Assembly (NCBI RefSeq): GCF_024497955.1
Contig: NZ_JANHKP010000003.1
Location: 372,001-436,000, forward strand
From: Streptomyces sp. C10-9-1
GTDB lineage: Bacteria > Actinomycetota > Actinomycetes > Streptomycetales > Streptomycetaceae
DNA: 64,000 bases
Reading direction: 5' to 3'
In this document: positions 16,258 through 24,830 of the stretch, in pieces
How the letters are laid out: each line of letters begins with the position of its first letter
Numbering within the stretch: the first letter of the stretch is position 1
Position numbers and translations under genes: made by a program
Notes under the pieces: generated by a model
What the model was told of the DNA's origin: nothing
What the model saw: the letters and a program-made list of their open reading frames with translations, nothing else
The model's database searches: none

Positions 16258-16869
16258 ATGTTCCGCTGCCGAACGGCTTTGAACCGTACCGTGCTAGGTC
16301 TCACGGGACTGGTACTCGTGATCGCGGCTGCCGCGGTCGTGTCGTCGGTGTGGGGCCTGGGTCTTCCACCGTGGGGGCCGGGCCTCGCGCAACGCACGGT
16401 GCTCCTGGAGGAGGTGAGATCCGCGCTCCGCTTGCGTCCGCCCTGGACCCCTGAGGTCATGGTGACCGCCCTCGCCCTGGTGCTCGTGTGCGGTCTGTGG
16501 TGGTCCGCCTGGCAGCTGGGAGACGGCAGGCGTTCCCTGCTGGCGCTGGGGGTGGCCGAAGGTGTGGTGCGGGCCAAGGCGCTGGAGGATGCCGTGGCGT
16601 GGCAGGTGGCCGGCATCAGCGGCGTCGATTCCTCCCGCGCTCGGCTCAGGGGACCGTCCGGGACCTTCCGTCTCCGGCTGGATGTCCGACTACGGCCGGG
16701 GGCCGCGCCCGGTACCGTCCTGCCGGCGCTGGAGGTCGTGGTGGCCGAACTGGAGAGGACACTTGCCCCGAGCCCCGTCCGAGCACGGGTGCGCTTCGGG
16801 GCCCCACACAGGGCACGTGGGGTGGGCTTCCTCCCGACCCGGTCGTCACGAGGCCGGAGGGTGCGGTGA
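16258..16869 (+). CDS. amaP: Alkaline-shock-response membrane anchor, AmaP-like
   Basis: A 203-aa protein. An N-terminal helix (about 10-34) and a second helix (about 66-86, VMVTALALVLVCGLWWSAW) enclose a short outer loop, and a C-terminal cytoplasmic domain (about 95-190, VRAKALEDAVAWQVAGISGVDSSRARL, FRLRLDVRLRPGAAPG) has the Asp23-like alternation. This is the AmaP topology; AmaP docks Asp23 to the membrane. It is the last gene of the asp23 operon, 36 bp after the DUF6286-type gene, and is followed by a strong hairpin. Confidence 0.82.
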   Translation: MFRCRTALNRTVLGLTGLVLVIAAAAVVSSVWGLGLPPWGPGLAQRTVLLEEVRSALRLRPPWTPEVMVTALALVLVCGLWWSAWQLGDGRRSLLALGVAEGVVRAKALEDAVAWQVAGISGVDSSRARLRGPSGTFRLRLDVRLRPGAAPGTVLPALEVVVAELERTLAPSPVRARVRFGAPHRARGVGFLPTRSSRGRRVR

Positions 16870-17103
16870 GTGTCCTGCCGGCGGGAGGCCGGAGGCCGAG
16901 GCCGCAGTCAACGTCCGTCGTCAGGCAAGCGCAGCAGGGCCCACGGAGGCGCAGAGCATCATGCACCTCCCTCGGGGCGTGATCCGTGCCGCCGTCGAGT
17001 TGCCGCCGGGCGAGCGCCGGACGACCCGTCAACCTGCGGCGGAGTGCCAGCCCGTCCCGCCCTGGCAACAGAGGCGACGGGACATCACGCAGCGTCTCTC
17101 CGC

Positions 17104-17139
17104 TGGCTTTGTCCACGGGATAGCTCGTGGACAAAGCCA
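17104..17139 (+). terminator. Bidirectional terminator hairpin after amaP
   Basis: A 14-bp perfect stem TGGCTTTGTCCACG (17104-17117) with CGTGGACAAAGCCA (17126-17139) and an 8-nt loop. It lies between the convergent amaP operon and rhodanese gene and can serve both. The rest of the gap (16870-17376, about 500 bp) has no supportable gene. Confidence 0.7.
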
Positions 17140-17376
17140 CTCCGCTGCCGGAGTCCCGACCCGCGCATGGGAGGACGGCCCCGGGACCCTCTGTGTGGCA
17201 CAGCCGCTCGTGCCGGCGCCTACTGCCTCATGATCGAAGGAGACCGGGCCGGTCCACCTCCGCCACGTGGGCATCGTGCACCTCGCGAACGGGCACGCCG
17301 GAGGTTCCAGCCCTGGTGAGGACGTGATCGCGGCAGGGCGCCGCGCACGCCCGCCCGTGTCCGCACGGCGCTCGGA

Positions 17377-17952
17377 TCAGCGGCTGCGCAAGGCGGCGAG
17401 GGAATCCTCAAGGTCTGCGCCACGAGGTCGGTTGTGGGGGAGCTTGGCGAGCAGGGCGGCCATGCCGCACGTGTTGGTCAGAGCCGAGAAGACGAGGCCT
17501 GCCGCGATCCCGGCCGAGACGAGCTGGAAGGCCGGGTGGACGAGAACCCCGAGAAGCAGTCCAAGAAGCACGACGGCACCTGCGGTCAGGCGCACCTGGC
17601 GCTCCATGCCCCACGTGGCCCGCGGTGCGCCCTGCGGGCGGTGCAGTTCGTGCCCGTCCGCGGCCCATGCCCCGGTGCCTCCGGAGAGCGTGGCCGTCGT
17701 GATGCCGTTCTCCGCGAGGATCCGGCAGGCGTTGCCGGAGCGCGCCCCCGAAGCGCAGACGACGAGGACGTCTCCGCGGTCAGCCGCGTGCCGGATGTCC
17801 GGCAGCGCCTGTGCGATCCGGTCGAGGGGGATGTTGAGGGCACCGGGCAGGTGGCCGCCTGCGAACTCTCCCGGGGTTCGTACGTCGATGATGGTCAGCT
17901 CGTGCAGGCGGGTCCGGGCCTCGTGAGTGGCGAGGGCCTCAGGCGTAGTCAT
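17377..17952 (-). CDS. Membrane rhodanese (YgaP-like sulfurtransferase)
   Basis: A 191-aa protein. Rhodanese domain at about residues 5-105 (IIDVRTPGEFAGGHLPGALNIPL) with active-site loop CASGARSG, catalytic Cys66. Two C-terminal membrane helices (about 122-140 and 144-163; the DUF2892 arrangement of E. coli YgaP) follow. It carries sulfane sulfur as a cysteine persulfide at the membrane. ATG at 17950-17952 is preferred because AAGG sits about 9 bases upstream; an ATG 12 bases earlier is directly at the AAGG. It is divergent from the CsoR-family regulator, with one palindromic operator in the 82-bp gap. Confidence 0.9.
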   Translation of the reverse strand: MTTPEALATHEARTRLHELTIIDVRTPGEFAGGHLPGALNIPLDRIAQALPDIRHAADRGDVLVVCASGARSGNACRILAENGITTATLSGGTGAWAADGHELHRPQGAPRATWGMERQVRLTAGAVVLLGLLLGVLVHPAFQLVSAGIAAGLVFSALTNTCGMAALLAKLPHNRPRGADLEDSLAALRSR

Positions 17953-18003
17953 GGCAGATGTCATCCTTGTGTGTCGACGGGGCCCCCAACGAGGGCACCA
18001 GAG

Positions 18004-18017
18004 TACCCCTCGGGGTA
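18004..18017. promoter_or_regulatory. CsoR/CstR-type operator O1 (TACCCC-TC-GGGGTA)
   Basis: A perfect 14-nt palindrome in the gap between the divergent membrane rhodanese and the CsoR-family gene, 17 bp before the regulator start. The same half-sites recur twice upstream of the MBL-rhodanese gene. C/G-tract palindromes of this form are the known operator type of CsoR-family repressors. Confidence 0.8.
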
Positions 18018-18025
18018 TTTCGTGA

Positions 18026-18322
<297 letters not shown>

Positions 18323-18342
18323 CCTGGTGGCGGCGTCGAGGT

Positions 18343-19083
18343 TCAGACGATCACGTCCGTGAGCATGAACGCCGCCACCGCCAGCAGGACGCAGGCGAAG
18401 ATCCGCTGCAGGGCCGCGCCGGAGACCTTCGAGGCAAGACGCTTCCCGTCCCAGGCCCCCAGGACTGCCGCCCCGGCGAAGGGCCCGATCACCGCCCAGT
18501 CCAGCGCACCGCCTGTTCCCGCACGCGCCACCAGTGCGGCGAGCGAGTTCACGGTGATCACCAGCAGACTGGTACCCACTGCCTGACGCATGCGCAGTCC
18601 GAGTACGCCCACCAGGGCGGGGACCGCCAGGAAGCCGCCTCCCACCCCGAGGAATCCCGTCACGGCACCCAGCCCTGCGCCCGCTCCGGCAGCCTTGACC
18701 GGTCGGACCGGCCCCGAGGGACCGGTGGCAGGGCGCAGCATCCGCAGAGCCGCCAAGCCCGCGATGACGGCGAAGGCACCGGTCAGCAGCGCCGGGTCCA
18801 GCCGCCCCGCGGCGGCACCGGCGAGGAAGGCCGGCCCGATGCCCGCCGCGGCGAACAGCGCACCCGTCCTCCAGGCCACGGCGCCGTCGCGGGCGTGGGC
18901 GTACAGAGCCGTGGCGGAGGTCGCCGTGACGATGACGAGGCTTGCCGTCGTGGCTGCGACGGGAGTGAAACCGAGGAGGTAGATCAGGGCCGGAACAGCG
19001 AGGACACTGCCACCGCCGCCGAGGGCCCCGAGGGCCAGTCCGACGACGGCGCCGGCGATGAGGGCGAGGACGAGAGAGGTCAC
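18343..19083 (-). CDS. TauE/SafE family sulfite/sulfur-anion exporter
   Basis: A 246-aa membrane protein with about seven to eight hydrophobic helices. The family repeat appears twice: GALGGGGSVLAVPALIYLLG near residue 20 and TGFLGVGGGFLAVPALVGVLG near residue 130. TauE/SafE proteins export sulfite or related anions. GTG at 19081-19083 overlaps the stop of the upstream rhodanese gene by 4 nt, so export is coupled to sulfur transfer. It converges on the CsoR-family gene with about 20 bp between them. Confidence 0.88.
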   Translation of the reverse strand: MTSLVLALIAGAVVGLALGALGGGGSVLAVPALIYLLGFTPVAATTASLVIVTATSATALYAHARDGAVAWRTGALFAAAGIGPAFLAGAAAGRLDPALLTGAFAVIAGLAALRMLRPATGPSGPVRPVKAAGAGAGLGAVTGFLGVGGGFLAVPALVGVLGLRMRQAVGTSLLVITVNSLAALVARAGTGGALDWAVIGPFAGAAVLGAWDGKRLASKVSGAALQRIFACVLLAVAAFMLTDVIV

Positions 19084-19445
19084 GCGATTCGGCCGCTGTT
19101 CCCGCGTTCGTCGACGACCGGGTATCCGGCGGAGGCCCACGCGTTCATGCCTCCCTCGACGTCCACTGCCTCCGCGCCGCGCTCCACGAGGAGCTGCGCC
19201 GCACGCTGGGAGCGCCGCCCGCTGCGGCAGATCACCACGAGGGGCAGCTCCTGCGCGGCCTGCGGCAGGGGTGCGCCCGCCACGAGGGCCGTGAGCGCGA
19301 CATGCACTGCTCCGGGAGCGTGCCCGGCGCTCCACTCCGGCGCTTCACGCACATCCAGAAGGACGGCGCCCGGCCGGTCCCCGCGGGTGCGGCTGTAGGC
19401 CTCGCCCACGCTGAGGCGCGGCGCGGTCCGGCGGGACAGGAACAT
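19080..19445 (-). CDS. Single-domain rhodanese
   Basis: A 121-aa cytoplasmic rhodanese: AVLLDVREAPEWSAGHAPGAVHVAL (about 28-52) and active loop CRSGRRS with catalytic Cys73. It likely passes sulfane sulfur from low-molecular-weight persulfides to thiol or sulfite acceptors. ATG at 19443-19445 has GGAAGG upstream. It sits between the MBL-rhodanese gene and the TauE exporter, overlapping the latter by 4 nt; a 42-bp palindrome precedes it. Confidence 0.9.
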   Translation of the reverse strand: MFLSRRTAPRLSVGEAYSRTRGDRPGAVLLDVREAPEWSAGHAPGAVHVALTALVAGAPLPQAAQELPLVVICRSGRRSQRAAQLLVERGAEAVDVEGGMNAWASAGYPVVDERGNSGRIA

Positions 19446-19526
19446 GGTGGGGTTTCCTTCCGAATCGATCGGGTGAAGGTGGGGCAGAGGTCCGACCGGT
19501 CGGCGCGTGGCGTCCGGGGCGGACTC

Positions 19527-19568
19527 GCACCGATCCCGATGCGACCGCGGTCGCATCGGGATCGGTGC
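19527..19568. repeat. 42-bp perfect palindrome between sulfur genes
   Basis: Two 21-base arms meet with no spacer: the arm 19527-19547 (starting GCACCGATCCCGATGCGACC) is exactly complementary to 19548-19568. It lies between the MBL-rhodanese gene and the single-domain rhodanese gene on the same strand. As RNA it forms a long hairpin and may act as a terminator or attenuator; as DNA it could be a protein site. Confidence 0.85.
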
Positions 19569-19614
19569 CCGAACGGCGCCGACGGCTGTCGCACCCGGGT
19601 CGACGGGCATCGGG

Positions 19615-20976
19615 TCACGCCGGAACGAGCGGCAGGCCCGCAGCGGTGGCGGCGTCGAAGCCGTCGTCGACAGCGACCACCTCGCGCCCGGCGGCATCCA
19701 GCAGCGAGGCGGCGATCGCGGCTCGCATGCCTCCGGCGCAGTGCACCCACACCGTGCCGTCGGGGACCTCGTGGACGCGGCGGGCCAGCTCGTGCACGGG
19801 AATGTGCACGGCGCCCTCGATCCAGCCGTCCGCCCGCTCGGAGTCCCGGCGCACATCGAGCACGACGACCTGGTCGATCCCCTGCTCGGCCAGCCCGGCG
19901 AAGGTGGAACGCGGAAAACTCGCCGGCTCCTCCCCGGCCCGGAGCCAGCTGCCCGGGTCTCCCGTGGCCGCTGCGGCGGGGCGGTCGATGCCGACCCGGA
20001 CGAGTTCGCGCTGCGCGGCGGCCAGCTGCTCGGCATCCGCGGCGAGCAGGGTGACCGGCTTGCCCCAGGGGATCATCCACGCGAGGTAGGTGGCGAGACT
20101 TCCGTCCGCCTCGAAGTTGAAGGAACCGGCCACGTGGCCTTCGGCGAAGGCGAGGCGGCTGCGCAGATCCACCACCCATTCCCCGGCCGCGAGGCGGGAG
20201 GCGATCTCCTCCGCGTCGGCGAGGGCGGGCGGGGTCAGATCCACCGGCGCCGGGCCCTTGGCGTTCGCCGGACCCATGTGGGCGTAGTAGGCGGGCACAT
20301 CGTCGAGACCGGCGAGCAGGTCGGCGACGAAGGCATCGACCTCGGTGGTGAGCGCCGCGTTCGCGGCCTTCTCCTTGCCGATCGTCGTGGTGTCGCCCCC
20401 GTCGGCCTGCACCGAGGAGCAGAAGCTGCCGAAGCCGTGGGTGGGCAGGACCGCGGTGTCGTCGGGCAGCTCGGCGGCGAGACGGTGGGCTGACGCGTGC
20501 TGGGCGCGCGCGAGCTGCTCGGTGAGCCTGGGCTCGACCAGGTCCGGTCGGCCGACCGAGCCGACGAGAAGGGATCCTCCGGTGAACGCCGCCACAGGGG
20601 CACCGCCGTCGCTGAGCACATAGGAGGTGTGGTGGGGCGTGTGTCCGGGTGTGGCCATCGCGATCAGTACGAGCCCGGAGTCCACGGTGAAGGAGTCGCC
20701 GTCGGACACGGGAGTCCTGGCGAAGGCCACTCTCGCCCCGGACGGTACGAGGTACGCCGCACCGGTGATCCGGGCGAGTTCGAGCCCGCCGGTGAGGTAG
20801 TCGTTGTGCACATGCGTCTCGACCACATGGGAGATCCGTACACCGCGGCGCACGGCTGCGGCCAGCACCCGGTCGACGTCCCGCGGGGGGTCCACCGCCA
20901 CCGCCGTCCGGCTCCCACCGGCCAGATAGCTGCGGTTCCCGAGGCCTTCCAGCTCGATGGTGTCGACGAAGAACAC
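19615..20976 (-). CDS. MBL-fold persulfide dioxygenase fused to two rhodanese domains
   Basis: A 453-aa protein. Metallo-beta-lactamase domain (about 1-235) with ETHVHNDYLTGG (His55, His57, Asp59) and GHTPHHT (His112), as in ETHE1/CstB persulfide dioxygenases that oxidise thiol persulfide to sulfite. The next ETHE1 ligand motif TGD is TGG here (FTGGSLLVGSVGR), a variant I recall in actinobacterial members. A first rhodanese-like domain (about 250-345) lacks an active Cys; the second has the loop HCAGGMRA with Cys413. Two operators lie 24-72 bp upstream, so it is probably the first gene of a derepressible sulfur operon with rhodanese and TauE. Confidence 0.88.
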   Translation of the reverse strand: MFFVDTIELEGLGNRSYLAGGSRTAVAVDPPRDVDRVLAAAVRRGVRISHVVETHVHNDYLTGGLELARITGAAYLVPSGARVAFARTPVSDGDSFTVDSGLVLIAMATPGHTPHHTSYVLSDGGAPVAAFTGGSLLVGSVGRPDLVEPRLTEQLARAQHASAHRLAAELPDDTAVLPTHGFGSFCSSVQADGGDTTTIGKEKAANAALTTEVDAFVADLLAGLDDVPAYYAHMGPANAKGPAPVDLTPPALADAEEIASRLAAGEWVVDLRSRLAFAEGHVAGSFNFEADGSLATYLAWMIPWGKPVTLLAADAEQLAAAQRELVRVGIDRPAAAATGDPGSWLRAGEEPASFPRSTFAGLAEQGIDQVVVLDVRRDSERADGWIEGAVHIPVHELARRVHEVPDGTVWVHCAGGMRAAIAASLLDAAGREVVAVDDGFDAATAAGLPLVPA

Positions 20977-20999
20977 GCGGAGCCCCTTTCCCGATCGAT

Positions 21000-21013
21000 T
21001 ACCCCAGGGGGTA
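21000..21013. promoter_or_regulatory. CsoR/CstR-type operator O2 (TACCCC-AG-GGGGTA)
   Basis: A perfect-half-site 14-mer, 24 bp upstream of the MBL-rhodanese start codon and so probably over the promoter. Its half-sites are identical to those of O1; only the central two bases differ. Confidence 0.82.
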
Positions 21014-21034
21014 TTACATCCACCCTAACATCAG

Positions 21035-21048
21035 TACCCCAGGGGGTA
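21035..21048. promoter_or_regulatory. CsoR/CstR-type operator O3 (TACCCC-AG-GGGGTA)
   Basis: An exact second copy of O2, with centres 35 bp apart (a little over three helical turns). Paired sites suggest two repressor tetramers bound side by side on the operon promoter. Confidence 0.82.
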
Positions 21049-22274
21049 TATTCCGTTGCTGCGTCCACCACCCCGCGTGCCGCGTACCCGGTACCCCGGC
21101 CGAGGATGCACGGCCCGGTGCCGAGAGAGCGGCGGCGCGCAGGCGCACGGGCCGGCCGCCCGGAGCCGTTGGACGGTGCCGGCAGGCCGGCTGACGGCGG
21201 AACGGAGCCCCCTGACGCGAGGGACCGACTGGGCGGTGCCGCCCGGGGGCCCTCGGACCGGAGGATCCCGTGCACCCCTGCGCATCCACGCCCCTCGGCG
21301 AACGCTGTGCGACCGCGTGCACGGCCGGCCCGAGGGTGCCGTCTGCCGGGCGGAGGGGCACTCGACAGGCTGTGAAGGGCACTTCGCGCGGCATCCGCCG
21401 TCCGGGGGAGGGCGTCGCGCGGGGTCGAGCGGAAAGGGTCCCGCTCGACCGGACGCGGTACGGCGGTACGGCGGTACGGGTCATGGAACCGACCCCGGCC
21501 CGGCTCCGGCGGCATCGGCCGGAACCCGCCGGTCGCGGCACCCGGAAGGCGGACACCCGCGGTGCGCGGTGGCGGCGCAGACGAAAGCCCGAGCGAAGGT
21601 CCGGGCCCGGACGGCACCCCTGTTCGCCGGGCTCGACGCGGCCGGGGCGGACCCTTGCCGCGTCAGGCGTCAGGCGTCAGGCGTCAGGCGGCCGGGGCAC
21701 GGGCGCGGGCCACGGGTCACGGGTCACGGGTCACGGAGGGCGACGCTGATCCGGTCGGCCGGGACTGCGGCGCCCTGCTGATGCTGGAGGCGACGGCCGG
21801 GAGCACGGCACCGGTCCGCTTCCTCACGCTCGGCACACCCAGGGGGCGCCCTCCGGCAATACGGGTCCGGACGGACGCCGTGCCGAGGGCAGGGCCGGCG
21901 GCGCCGTCTTGATCGCGCGCCAGCGATCACGCACCGTCAGGTGAATACTCCCCGGGGGATGCCCGGAGCCCTGCGGAGGCGGGCAAACCGGGGACGGGCC
22001 GCAGCCCTCGGGCCGCCCCCACGCGAAAGCGGAGGTGGCTTCCGGACCGCCCGGACCGCCCGGATCAGCTCGGGCGGACCGGATCAGCTCGGGCGGACCG
22101 GCGCTCCCGGCGCCCCGCCGACGGAACGCGGAACGCGGGAGGCGGGACGCCGGAGCCGGGGGCGAGGGCCGGCGCCCGCGCAGCGGCCCCTCCGCCGGGA
22201 TGTCCGCCCCGTGCCGCCACCGGTCGGCGGCCGCGCTTCGGCGCCGACAGCGGCCTCGTGCGGGCGGTGGGCAC
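21049..22274. other. About 1.2 kb without a recognisable gene
   Basis: The long frames here are Arg/Gly/Pro-rich and lack domain-like character in all six readings. The stretch contains short tandem repeats: CGTCAGG four times (21661-21688), CACGGGT about 3.5 times (21711-21736), and a 19-bp unit beginning GGATCAGCTCGG twice in tandem (22062-22099). It may be a decayed or replication-slippage-prone spacer. Confidence 0.5.
21661..21736. repeat. Short tandem repeats (7-mers)
   Basis: Four head-to-tail copies of CGTCAGG, then after about 20 bp three full copies and a partial copy of CACGGGT. Both have a period of 7. Copy number is probably variable between strains. Confidence 0.8.
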
Positions 22275-22316
22275 CTGACGGCTCCCCGCCCACCGGCCCG
22301 GGCGGGGAGCCGTCAG
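22275..22316 (-). terminator. 17-bp hairpin downstream of FAD monooxygenase gene
   Basis: The arm 22275-22291 (CTGACGGCTCCCCGCCC) pairs perfectly with 22300-22316 around an 8-nt loop, about 110 bp past the monooxygenase stop. It is a strong intrinsic-type terminator stem without a T-run. The remaining gap up to 22425 is gene-free. Confidence 0.7.
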
Positions 22317-22425
22317 GCCCCCGCGCGGGCCCTCCGGCGCCGCGGCCGGGATGCGCCGGGGCCTCCCCCGTCGAGCACCGCCCGCGCCGACCCGGCGCGC
22401 CGGGTCGGACAGCCTCGCCCTCCCG

Positions 22426-24030
22426 TCACCGGCGCTCGCCGGCGCCGGCCGCGGACCCGGGGGCAGGAGAGGCCGGAGAGGCCGGAGAGGCACCCCCGGG
22501 GCGGCCCCGCCCCTGCCGCCTTCCCCCCTTCCCCTCCCCCGACGGGACCGCGTAGCCGTCGGGCCGGACCAGGAGCGTGTCGCGGCGGGCCGGATCGGCC
22601 CAGGTGGCCCGTATCAGGTGCCCACCCGCCACCGGCGAGGTGCCGGGCAGACCGGGGGTCTCGCCCGACGGGGCGACGAGCACGAACGCCCGCTCCCGCA
22701 GCAGCTCGTAGAGCCTGCCCTCGCGCAGGGCCAGGTCCGGAACACGCCGGGCACCGGGACCGTAGGAGATGCCGATGCCCGTGATCATTCCCATGGCCCG
22801 CGCGGAGGCCGGACGCACGGCGTTCAGCAGCCCTGCCGCGAGCCCGCGGGCCGCGCGCTGGAGCGGGGTGCGGGCCATGGCGAGGCGGACGATCGCGCCG
22901 CTGCTGCGCAGTACACCGGCCCCGACGGGATGCCGTTCGCCGTGGTAGCTGTCCAGCAGCCCCTCGGGGTCGGACGCCTCCCCCCGCAGGACCGCCGCGA
23001 GCTTCCAGGAGAGGTTGGCCGCATCCTGGAGCCCGGTGTTCATGCCCTGCCCTCCTGCGGGGGAGTGCACATGCGCGGCGTCTCCCGCGAGGAAGACGCG
23101 GCCGACGCGGTAGGAGGGCACCTGGCGCTCGTCGCTGTGGAAGCGGGACATCCAGCGGGGGCCGTGCATCCCGAAGTCGCTGCCGAGCGCCTTGCGGGCG
23201 ATCGCCCTGACCTCGTCGAGCTCCACCGGCTCGCCGTCGGGCGCCTGGCGGCCGCGGTCCCAGCCCATCACCCGGTACCAGCCGCCGCCGAACGGGGTGA
23301 TGAACGCGAAGGCGTCCCCCGAGGCGGCCACGGTGAGCAGCCCCTCGGGCTCCTGCGCCAGCCGGACGTCGGCGAGGACGATGGAGCGCACCACGGACAC
23401 CCCGGGGAAGGGCAGGCCCAGCGCACCGCGCACCGCACTGCGCAGGCCGTCGGTGCCGACGAGGTAGCGGGCCCGCAGTGGGGACGCCCCGGGACCGGCG
23501 AGTTCGGCGGTGACGGAGTCGGCGTCCTGACTCAGACCACGGAGTTCCGCCCCGTACCGGAAGCGGACCCCGGCGGCGAGCGCCCTGCGCTCCAGGAGCC
23601 GTTCGACCTCGAACTGCGGGGTGACCAGCAGGAAGGCGAAGCGGGAGGACAGCCGGCCGAGGTCGAGCGTGAGCCGCCGGAAGAGGCTCAGCTCCGTGAC
23701 GGGCGTGCCCGTGGCGACCAGCTCGTCGGCGAGGCCGCGGGCGTCGAGCTGCTCCAGGGTGCGGGCGTGCACCCCGAAGGCGCGCGTCAGGTTGCTGATG
23801 CCCGGCTCCCTGCGCTCGACGAGCGTGACCCGCAGCCCGGCGGCGGCCAGGTCCCCGGCGAGCAGCAGCCCGGTCGGCCCCGCGCCCACGACGAGGACGT
23901 CCGCATCGGTGCCGTCGGCTGCCTTCCCCGGGACCGCCGCGGGGACCTGCTCCGCGCCGGGGCCCGAGTCCGGGACCGCGCCCGGGACCGCGTCGGCGCC
24001 CGGGACGCCGGGTGTTCCCTTCCTGCTCAT
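22426..24030 (-). CDS. FAD-dependent monooxygenase (PheA/TfdB aromatic hydroxylase type)
   Basis: A 534-aa flavoprotein hydroxylase. After a Pro/Gly/Ala-rich leader of about 40 residues comes the dinucleotide motif VVGAGPTGLLLAGDL (about 48-62), a DG motif in YLVGTDGLRSAVR (about 190) and the FAD ribityl motif FLAGDAAHVHSPAGGQGMNTG (about 317-337). The family hydroxylates phenolic or polyketide aromatics and includes rifampicin monooxygenases; the substrate is not predictable. ATG at 24028-24030 has GGAGG 5 bases upstream, which favours it over the adjacent GTG. It is divergent from a TetR gene sharing an operator, so it is probably repressed by it. The extreme C-terminus is low-complexity Gly/Pro/Ala. 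Confidence 0.88.
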   Translation of the reverse strand: MSRKGTPGVPGADAVPGAVPDSGPGAEQVPAAVPGKAADGTDADVLVVGAGPTGLLLAGDLAAAGLRVTLVERREPGISNLTRAFGVHARTLEQLDARGLADELVATGTPVTELSLFRRLTLDLGRLSSRFAFLLVTPQFEVERLLERRALAAGVRFRYGAELRGLSQDADSVTAELAGPGASPLRARYLVGTDGLRSAVRGALGLPFPGVSVVRSIVLADVRLAQEPEGLLTVAASGDAFAFITPFGGGWYRVMGWDRGRQAPDGEPVELDEVRAIARKALGSDFGMHGPRWMSRFHSDERQVPSYRVGRVFLAGDAAHVHSPAGGQGMNTGLQDAANLSWKLAAVLRGEASDPEGLLDSYHGERHPVGAGVLRSSGAIVRLAMARTPLQRAARGLAAGLLNAVRPASARAMGMITGIGISYGPGARRVPDLALREGRLYELLRERAFVLVAPSGETPGLPGTSPVAGGHLIRATWADPARRDTLLVRPDGYAVPSGEGKGGRRQGRGRPGGASPASPASPAPGSAAGAGERR

Positions 24031-24061
24031 CACTGCCTCCAGGTGTGCCTACGATCGTTTG

Positions 24062-24089
24062 CCAACAAGCGTTGGTCAACGCTTGTTGG
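24062..24089. promoter_or_regulatory. TetR-type operator palindrome
   Basis: Perfect 13-bp arms CCAACAAGCGTTG (24062-24074) and CAACGCTTGTTGG (24077-24089) around GT, in the divergent gap of the monooxygenase and TetR genes. Related half-sites (CCGTTGG, TGTTGTTGGC) recur at 24126-24146 just before the TetR start, suggesting autoregulation. Confidence 0.8.
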
Positions 24090-24146
24090 TCAACCTAGGG
24101 CACCCCGGGATGGCCCGTCAACACCCGTTGGCCTACTGTTGTTGGC

Positions 24147-24707
24147 ATGACGACCGCACGCCGCTCCGACGCCACACGCGCCGCGATCCTCGAAGCCGCC
24201 CGCGAGCGCTTCGCCTCCGACGGCTACGAGCGGGCGACCATCCGGGCCATCGCCCGCGACGCGGGGATCGACCCGTCGATGGTCATGCGCTACTTCGGGA
24301 ACAAGGAGGGGCTGTTCGCCGCGGCCTCGGCGATCGAGCTCGAACTCCCGGAGCTCGGCGCCCTGCCCTCCCGGCACGTCGGCACCGCGCTCGTCACGCA
24401 CTTCCTCGACCGGTGGGAGCGGGACGACGTGCTCACCGGGCTGCTGCGCGTGGGGGTCACCAACGCCACCGGAGCGGAGCGGATGCAGGCGATCTTCGCG
24501 GAGCAGCTCGGCCCCGTCGCACTCGGCGTCTGCCCCGACCCCGCCGAGGCGCCGCGCCGAGCCGCGCTCGCCGCGTCCCAGATCCTCGGGATGGCACTCG
24601 CGCGCTACGTGCTGCACCTGCCGCCAGCGGTCGAACTGTCCCGCGACGAGGTGATCGCCTGGCTGGGGCCCACCGTCCAGCGCTACCTCACGGCCGAGGG
24701 GCCGTAG
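24147..24707 (+). CDS. TetR/AcrR family regulator
   Basis: A 186-aa repressor. The N-terminal HTH spans about residues 10-56 (AILEAARERFASDGYERATIRAIARDAGIDPSMVMRYFGNKEGLF), a textbook TetR DNA-binding domain. The C-terminal ligand domain ends with an ILGMALARYVLHL helix typical of this subgroup. It is divergent from the FAD monooxygenase, with a near-perfect palindrome between them, so it most likely represses the monooxygenase and itself until a small aromatic or xenobiotic ligand binds. Confidence 0.92.
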   Translation: MTTARRSDATRAAILEAARERFASDGYERATIRAIARDAGIDPSMVMRYFGNKEGLFAAASAIELELPELGALPSRHVGTALVTHFLDRWERDDVLTGLLRVGVTNATGAERMQAIFAEQLGPVALGVCPDPAEAPRRAALAASQILGMALARYVLHLPPAVELSRDEVIAWLGPTVQRYLTAEGP

Positions 24708-24830
24708 AGGCGCCCGTCGGCGCCGCGCGAGGGCGGCCCCGCAGGGCCGCCCGCCGCGCCGCACTCCGCCGGTTCGGCCCGCACGGGCTCCGGGGTGGGC
24801 GGCTTTCGGCCCGCCCCCGCCCCCGGGCGC

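Noticed and set aside
21056..21912. Several 100-240 codon frames in the gap after the sulfur regulon
   Set aside because: All are Arg/Gly-rich, overlap each other in different frames and lack any recognisable motif.
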